NCBI GenBank assembly: GCA_030704615.1
Contig: CM060731.1
Location: 8,432,001 to 8,496,000 of the forward strand
From: Takakia lepidozioides
Lineage: Eukaryota; Streptophyta; Takakiopsida; Takakiales; Takakiaceae
Direction: 5' to 3'
Length of the DNA stretch: 64,000 bases
Under the pieces are notes generated by a model, which worked only from the letters and a program-made list of their open reading frames with translations, did not search any database and was not told the DNA's origin. This document shows positions 57,348 through 64,000 of this stretch, one piece after another. The first letter of the stretch is position 1, and every line of letters begins with the position of its first letter. Made by a program: the position numbers and the translations under genes.

Positions 57348-58784
57348 GCTTACAACGAAAATTTGCCAGTCATCTGCCTTGTAGGGGGCCCAAATTCGAA
57401 TGATTTTGGCACAAACCGTATTTTGCACCACACCATTGGTATCGCTGACTTTAGCCAGAAGTTTCGATGCTTCCAGCAAGTAACATGTTTTCAGGCGGTG
57501 ATTATGTGCTTGGATGATGCACACGAGCTAATTGACCGTGCCATCTCCACAGCCCTCAGAGAGAGCAAACCTGTGTATATCAGCGTGAGCTGCAACCTTG
57601 CTGGCATCCCACATCCTTCCTTCACCCGTGACCCTGTCCCTTATGCTCTGACTAAAAGGGTAAGCAACCAACTCAGCTTGGAAGCAGCAATTGAAGCAAC
57701 AGTCAAGTTTCTAGATAATGCAGTGAAGCCAGTTTTGATTGGAGGACCCAAATTACGGGTAGCGAAAGCTGGGAAGGCATTTGTAGAGTTGGCCGAGGCA
57801 TCTGGGTATGCAGTGGCCACCATGCCATCAGCCAAGGGGCAAGTCCCAGAGACACTTCCCTATTTTATAGGCACCTATTGGGGCGCCGTAAGCTCCCCTT
57901 TTTTCCTCGAGATAGTAGAGTCAGACGATGCATACATTTTTGCGGGGCCTATTTTCAATTACTATAGCTCAGTGGGGTACTCACTACTGCTCAAGAAGGG
58001 AAATATAATTCTGTTACAGCCTGATCGGGTCATCGTTTCGGGCGCTTCCGAATTTGGGTGTATTCTTATGAAAGACTTCATGGAAGCACTGGCCAAAAGA
58101 GTGAAGAAGAATACAAGCGCTTATGACAACTATAAGCGCATTTTTATTCCCAGTGGCGAGGTCCCCAAATCTGAAACAGGAGAAGCATTGCGTGTCAATA
58201 TCCTTTTCAAGCACATCCAGGACTTGCTTTCCCATGACACGGCAGTGCTAGCAGAGACCGGAGACTCGTGGTTCAACTGTCAAAAGTTGAAACTCCCTGA
58301 GGGTTGTGGGTATGAGTTTCAGATGCAATATGGCTTGATTGGATGGTTTGTGGGGGCATTGTTGGGCTACGCACAAGCAGCCACAGACAAACGCGTAATT
58401 GCTTGCATTGGTGATGGCAGTTTTCAAGTGACGACACAAGATGTTTCCACCATGATCCGGTACGGCCAGAAGAGCATCATTTTCCTCATCAACAATGGGG
58501 GGTACACAATTGAGGTCGAGATTCACGACGGGCCCTACAATGTCATCAAGAATTGGAGCTATACAAGAGTTGTAGAAGCTTACCACAATGGTGAGGGAGC
58601 CCTATGGACCACCAAGGTCAACAATGAGACTGAACTAGTGGCTGCCATCAAAACTGCACAAGACAAGAAGGATTGTTTGTGTTTCATAGAAGTGATATGC
58701 CACAAGGATGATACTAGCAGGGAGTTGTTGGAATGGGGGTCTCGTGTGTCAGCTGCAAACGGCAGGGGTCCCAGCCTTGGGTAG
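57348..58784 (+). pseudogene. pyruvate decarboxylase C-terminal part, intronless and open
   Basis: An uninterrupted frame of about 480 codons starts at [20 protein letters not shown] and runs to the normal family C-terminus ([17 protein letters not shown]). Present are the active-site His pair in RILHHTIG, the central domain ([28 protein letters not shown]) and the thiamine-diphosphate motif [10 protein letters not shown], ending in [11 protein letters not shown]. The enzyme turns pyruvate into acetaldehyde and CO2 in the cytosol. The N-terminal quarter, with the essential Glu, is missing and lies inverted at 53.1-53.4 kb, so no active enzyme can be made. Most plant genes of this family have several introns. 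Their absence here suggests a processed copy, though some plant members are also intron-poor. The frame upstream of 57348 to an ATG at 57267 is unrelated. Confidence 0.85.
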
Positions 58785-58990
58785 ATACAACATGCCTTAC
58801 ATGTCATATGAACACTTTCCAAAGCAGAACATCACAACCTTGTGTTGATTCCTTCCTTGACGTTTTTTTTAGCTTCTCCCCCTCTCTCCCTCTCCCTCCC
58901 CCTCCCCTTCTGTGAAGCACACCAGCGCAGGATGCTAAGGATTGTCTTCCTTTGGTTTGCAATTGGGCTTGGTCGCTACATTTTATTTTA

Positions 58991-59173
58991 TTGGCTCTCT
59001 TGTAGAGAGAGACTTTGCAACATGTTCAAGTCAATGGAGAAAATGTGGTCAAAGGACCTTACACAGTGTCAAGGCTCCGATTGGTGTGTTGTGATGCGTC
59101 ATGCCCCTTACTCTCACCTTCCTCTTATGTTTTGCCAAAGCAAGAGAGCCCATCGCCGTTTTAGGCTTGTTTA
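58991..59173 (+). repeat. ~180-bp repeat, right copy
   Basis: Plus-strand copy of the sequence at 54174-54354, beginning GGCTCTCTTGTAGAGAGA and ending AGCCCATCGCCGTTTTAGGC. It starts about 200 bp after the pyruvate decarboxylase stop. Confidence 0.75.
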
Positions 59174-60279
59174 ACATAGAGTTGAATCAAACCTTGGATG
59201 ATAAGAGTAAAGTAAAGTTTTTTCAGTGTCTACTCATTTGATCCACCCATTAAGAATAAATGGAGACAAATATTTGGATGTGTAGGTTTTCATACATGCA
59301 ATCATAAAAAATAGCTCATTGTTCTGAATTACGATTTTGTAAATCTTGTTTATAAAATTTTGAAGAAGACAATATATTGTCTAGTTTTTTGTGTACATTA
59401 ACATCTGATATTGTTGAAATGCGAACTTTGGGGGCTTGAATGAAACTGAGGTACACTTATATTCCATCACAACTAGTTAGAGATTGAGAGATAAAATTAT
59501 CATCTCTCTCTCTCTCTCTCTCTCTCAATTTTTTTTCAGTATTATTATGTTGAGCACATGTTATCTTGTATCTATATTAGCCCAATTAGAAAAAATTCAT
59601 AATAAATAATTATAAATTATATGTATTTTTTTTTTATAGATTGATAGTATAGGTGACATATGAGTATGAAAAATGCATCATGCCAAGTTATATTGCCATT
59701 TCGTAGATAATCTTCAATATCAATAAATGGATGGTAAAGCAATAATTTGTTCTCCATAATATTAGCTTTCAAGGTCTTTATGCTTATTATAATATACGTA
59801 TTGAACCGTGGTCTGTGGCGTAGTGTAATGGTTTTTAATAAAATATAATTTGCTACAACTACATTTTCAGATCTGTCAATGTAGTTGTCAATAACCAACA
59901 GAAATTTGATGTCAATAGATTTAAGAGAGACTCATTCTTAAACAATGTAACTAGTTCATTTCCAATGACTACTCCCTTCCATTTGAAAGCTAGTTCAAGG
60001 CGACACCTTCTAACGTTTGGCCGGAATGGGGTAATGCCTTGGGTTGACTATAATGAGTGATATTGTCCATTTTATATGCACCTACGTGACTTTGAACCCA
60101 CGACGAGAGAGAAAGAAAAGACTTCACACCAATGCCGGGCTACTTTATTCCTCATTGATGAATGATCATGTTATTGGTAGGATGAAGACAATAGTTGCTA
60201 GTTGGCATGCGGGTATGGATCCATGGCTGTGGGAAAGATCAGTGAAGGAGGGTTAGTGGGTCTCCCACAAGTTGAGAAC
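59174..60279. other. intergenic, with (TC)n at 59502-59526
   Basis: AT-rich. Apart from the TC microsatellite I see no feature. Confidence 0.45.
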
Positions 60280-62390
60280 TCAAAATTGCCAACCTACTAA
60301 TGTCGACTGACTAGCTGTATGAGATGGCGGTCCTCCACAACTCGAGGAATTCCAACTTAGGGTGCACCCACCAGAGTGGCCTTCACTGATCTCAATGCAG
60401 TCTGAGCTCCATTCGCAGCTGCTGTTGGGTGTGCCTGGTGTCCCTGCCTCCCCGCCATGGCTGCTGTTCCATGGGGTCTCTGGCCCCCTGCCAGTACTAC
60501 TGCCGCTTATGCTCAGATTTTCCATCCTTTCATAAACCACAGAATCTGTAGGCATCATCATCCCGTGCTCATCATGAGGCACTTTCGTGGCGGGCTAGAT
60601 AATTATAATTTGTTAATTACACCCTATTGACTATCTTCAATGTGTGCGGCAGCTTACCTACTAGTGTACGAGCTTGCAGCACGTAGTTTCTTATGAAGCT
60701 GCATTGACCAACGAGAGTATTGGCACATACAACTCTAGTTACTTGTCCTGTGATATATATTTCTTAAGTGACAAATATATCTCTATTCAGGAGTACCTAC
60801 GGAAGACGACTTCAATTCAACAATCCATGTATGTGTGTACACGGTACTAACCTAGGGCCGAAGAGTCGAAGCTTCCTTTGGAGGATGAGGCACCTGACAA
60901 AGCTACAGAGTTGCTTAGACTATTAGGTACGGTCCAAAGTGATTTTTTGGGCGACTGTTCTGCCTCAGAGATGACCTTCTCAGGCCCGATTTCATTCTGC
61001 ATGTGAAGATGCATTGAACAATTTACTAGCAAGAAAACAAACATGCAGACATTCTAAGGTTGATTTTCAATGCACACAGATTGAGTATGCTTCAAATTAA
61101 TTATACATGTGTACCAAAATATAATTTTTTCAGGTCGTCCCCCTGAGGTACTTCACTTTTTGAATTTAAGGTGGTCGAATAGACTTCTTTGAGTTCACAC
61201 CTAGGCCGGAAAAGAAGTATCTTAGGTTAGGCTACGATGACTACGCAGATGCAGAGCAAAGTGAATCTATCCGTGATACATGTAGTAGACAACTTTCTTC
61301 CGCCCCAAACTGATTCCAGAATGTGTGCGTGCAGATTACACAGCCCTAGTGCAATAGATAAAATCTCAAGACAAGAGCTGCTAGTACTGAATGTGGCTCC
61401 ACTAACACCTAACTGCCACAGATGAAGAAGACTCCATGGACAACGACATGCAATATTGATTTTTTTTCGTGAACCCTTTTTCCCTTGATGCGCGATGATC
61501 AAGATCCATGAGAGATTACTCCGGCCATAAAGACCAGTGTAACTAAGAGCCGTTTCGCCTTGCAGCTACTGCTCCCTTCGGGGGTGGGCCCTATCAAGAT
61601 CCATGAATCATATTTCATTTGGTATTTAATAGTACGCTAATAGAGAGTACATGCCACCCTCATGACTTCTAGAATGTTTCATATGAGGTGCACTATCTCC
61701 AAGTTCAGAAGTTAGTGTGTAACAACATGTGACTTGCATAATATCTTCTCAATATCATGAGGATATTAGATTAGATAGATTTTGATTGCATCGAAGTTTA
61801 AACTTACAATCCGGTCCTCGAAATCGAGAGACACCAAGGCGGCATTGTCACGTGCTGCTTGCTCGATAAGCCTAGCCCCGCGGCAGAACTCACATGACCA
61901 GCTTCTCAGCACATTTTCATCACCTTCTGGAAAATGCTTACATCCAAAAGTTGGAGAGTTTTGCATACTTGGTTTAGGCAATTTAGCGTTCACCTCTGCT
62001 AATTTTAGTGACATCAGATCCTCTGTAGATGGGCAATAAGAGACTGCATTGTTGCGGCCAACTTTGCGCAGCACTATATAGGTTGCATAATTAGGGTGCT
62101 TCCCTGACGTTCTTGGACTCGACGACTGTGTCCCTGTCATGTCCTTGCTCTCTCCCTTGTATTGATTTCCACCCACTAATTTGCATGTACATTCAGCAGG
62201 TGGTCTTCGGTAAAAAAAAAAAAACCCCACCGATACTTATAATAATCAAGATAGAAGAAGGTTGCTCTTACAAGTATCGCCCCTGCATGGATGGCACAAC
62301 ACAATTAATTATTTTTTCTCTGAATTCTACCACAACGAGTCCTCGACGAAGATCATCCAACATCCCAAACCTTTTGAGCTCGCACTTCAT
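60280..62390 (-). CDS. five-exon gene, unknown product
   Basis: Five minus-strand exons join without a phase error: 62390-62272, 62204-61808, 61412-61245, 60996-60852 and 60581-60280. All introns have GT-AG ends; the first is only 67 bp, with a poly-pyrimidine tract. The product would be 376 residues. It starts MKCELKRFGMLDDLRRGLVV, has scattered Cys in exon 2 (FGCKHFPEGDEN, WSCEFCRGARL), a hydrophobic Cys-rich exon 3, and a Ser/Gly-rich C-terminus (MENLSISGSSTGRGPE). I recognise no domain. Exon 3 is the least certain, because its composition is unusual; a different exon choice there is possible. The Ser-rich tail suggests a regulatory protein, but that is a guess. Confidence 0.45.
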
Positions 62391-64000
62391 ATCCTAGATG
62401 AGCTCCCTCGCTGCTCCATGATGCATAGAGTTAGCACCAAACTCAATTAATCCTCACTGAAACTTCACTGCGCAACATCAGCCAAAAAAGGAAAGCAGAA
62501 GAGAGTCAGAGGGAGAGGGTTGATAGGGGTATTCAATACTAAGTGCAAAAGAAATGTATTGGCCTACATAAATATATTCCAATTCCACACTACAAAGACA
62601 ATATTAATACAAATGAAAAAGAGGTTAATGAAATGGATTTTGTTTTTTGTTGTCTGCATTAAGTTGAATGAGCTTGAAGGACAAAATAAAAGAAGAAAGA
62701 TGAAAAAAGATATCCGGAGCCAGAAATGGTCTATCATTAGCAGCTACTACTCAACAAAATGCTTACATGAGTCAATGCCTCATGCACAGAAAAAGAAATT
62801 GGAGTGCAAATGACAAAGCATAGACACCTAATAACTTGGGAAAACAATACCTGTAAAAACTAGAGACAGTATAAAACACTTGTCTGTCATATATATATAA
62901 CGACACCATTGTTCCAAAATCTGATTATCCAAAAAACAGCTTTTCAATGGGGGGCAACATAACATGCATATTTGTCCTCGTAATCTGTACATTTTCATGC
63001 TTTGTTTTGGTAGCCATGAGAAACGGCCTTGTGTTAGCTTTGTCATAAATCCAAAAAGAATATTTCCACGGAATTGTCAAGATAGTTTACAGATTACTCA
63101 CTCCATGCTCCACTGCATTTACACCACATTGACCACAAACACAAGAATCAATGCCATACGTACTTGAAAAGAATAGCAACAGAGGGCAGAGATGAAGAGT
63201 GGAGCGTTACCAAACAGTTTGACACATTTGCAGCTATATGTAGACCACAATATACTTGCATATACAACCGTTATGTCACGTTTTTAAATAGTAGAACTCC
63301 CAATAGATACCAAAGGGGCAGCATGACATATTCTACAAGCAAAATTTAACAACAAGACAATATGTGCGAGAAAGAATACAAACATGATCTGAATTGGTAG
63401 TGACACAAGAGTGCACGATGGCTAGGTCACTTTTTGACCACCTTGACCAAAACTAGTACCAAAGAGTGATGCTATCTAGAGCATGCTTTAATTTAGTTTG
63501 GGGTGATCATATCATCGTATAATCAAAATAAAACTAAATAGATCCAAGATGTGTTTATTCAAATAGTCATAAAACATGTTCTTTGAAAATTCAATAAAAC
63601 CTTAGTTACACCTTCCTTTATTGTGATCTAAGTTCCCTTGTGCTCATTCAGGATAACTCTATCACCCCATCTAGGATTTCAGAAGGAACACCATTACTTT
63701 AAAAAAGCCTAATTACTTGAAAGTTTATAAATTTTGGTCAATCATTGGCAAATATCACGTCATTGCCGTCTTATATTGAACCCGGATTACTGAAAAAAAC
63801 CTAATCATTTCAGAAAATAGTTTTTTCAAATATACGTTTTTTTTAACTATATTTATTCATATACTAATAAAATAGAATAGTAGAGCAAGTTTGATTTTAA
63901 ATGCTCAAGGTATAATGTTAATGATGTATAGTTATTGTTTTGTAATATATTCAGTGTTAATCGTAAATATTCTTTTAAGTTTTATTCTATTTTGTGGTGA
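62391..64000. other. AT-rich flank, no supported gene
   Basis: The first part is the presumed promoter of the minus-strand five-exon gene. The rest is AT-rich, with short open frames lacking motifs. Confidence 0.4.

Noticed and set aside
55600-58784. piggyBac element that captured pyruvate decarboxylase
   Set aside because: No right-hand piggyBac end follows the decarboxylase; homology to the element fades near 56.96 kb, before the gene.
54174-59173. Pack-MULE carrying a pyruvate decarboxylase fragment between long inverted ends
   Set aside because: I found no 9-bp target duplication outside the inverted copies, one gene half lies outside them, and an inversion explains the orientation more simply.

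Overview
The window reads as nuclear DNA of a land plant, most likely a non-seed plant such as a lycophyte, although the sequence alone does not prove the group. Evidence for a plant: a WVD2/TPX2-type microtubule protein, a plant-type glutaredoxin with a four-CxxC tail, an OVATE-family-like protein, a plant pyruvate decarboxylase, and plant-style introns. Evidence against an ordinary flowering plant: a fungal/vertebrate-like chromovirus and several piggyBac elements.

Layout. 1.3-7.8 kb (+): a locus with three FCP1/NIF-phosphatase-like domains, degenerate catalytic sites, a duplicated exon and clear lesions. 8.5-10.3 kb: a piggyBac relic and short repeats. 10.5-16.0 kb: a trihelix-type pseudogene (-) split by a compound LTR retrotransposon (10729-15119). 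16.5-18.5 kb: repeats. 18.6-20.25 kb (-): an intact glutaredoxin-domain gene. 21.8-26.5 kb: a SINE-like sequence, a foldback element and palindromic repeats. 26.5-30.2 kb: a full-length but decayed piggyBac element with TTAA target duplication. 31.6-34.1 kb: shuffled Ty1/copia fragments. 37.8-40.6 kb (+): a two-exon OVATE-like gene. 42.6-44.5 kb (-): a WVD2/TPX2-like gene. 45.2-50.9 kb: a perfect 56-bp hairpin, palindrome-dense DNA, another piggyBac relic and a minisatellite. 53.1-58.8 kb: a pyruvate decarboxylase coding region broken into two opposite-strand halves around piggyBac ends. 60.3-62.4 kb (-): a five-exon gene of unknown function. The rest to 64 kb is AT-rich with no supported feature.

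Only four loci look like possible working genes: the glutaredoxin, OVATE-like, TPX2-like and unknown five-exon genes. They share no evident pathway.

The most unusual element is the chromovirus. Its predicted RNA 5' end can pair for 11 nt with the site just inside the 5' LTR, the arrangement used for tRNA-independent self-priming by Tf1. Its U3 also carries six GAAnnTTC heat-shock-type motifs just upstream of the TATA box, and it has a third LTR. ORF boundaries and motifs were read by eye; no alignment or database search was run.
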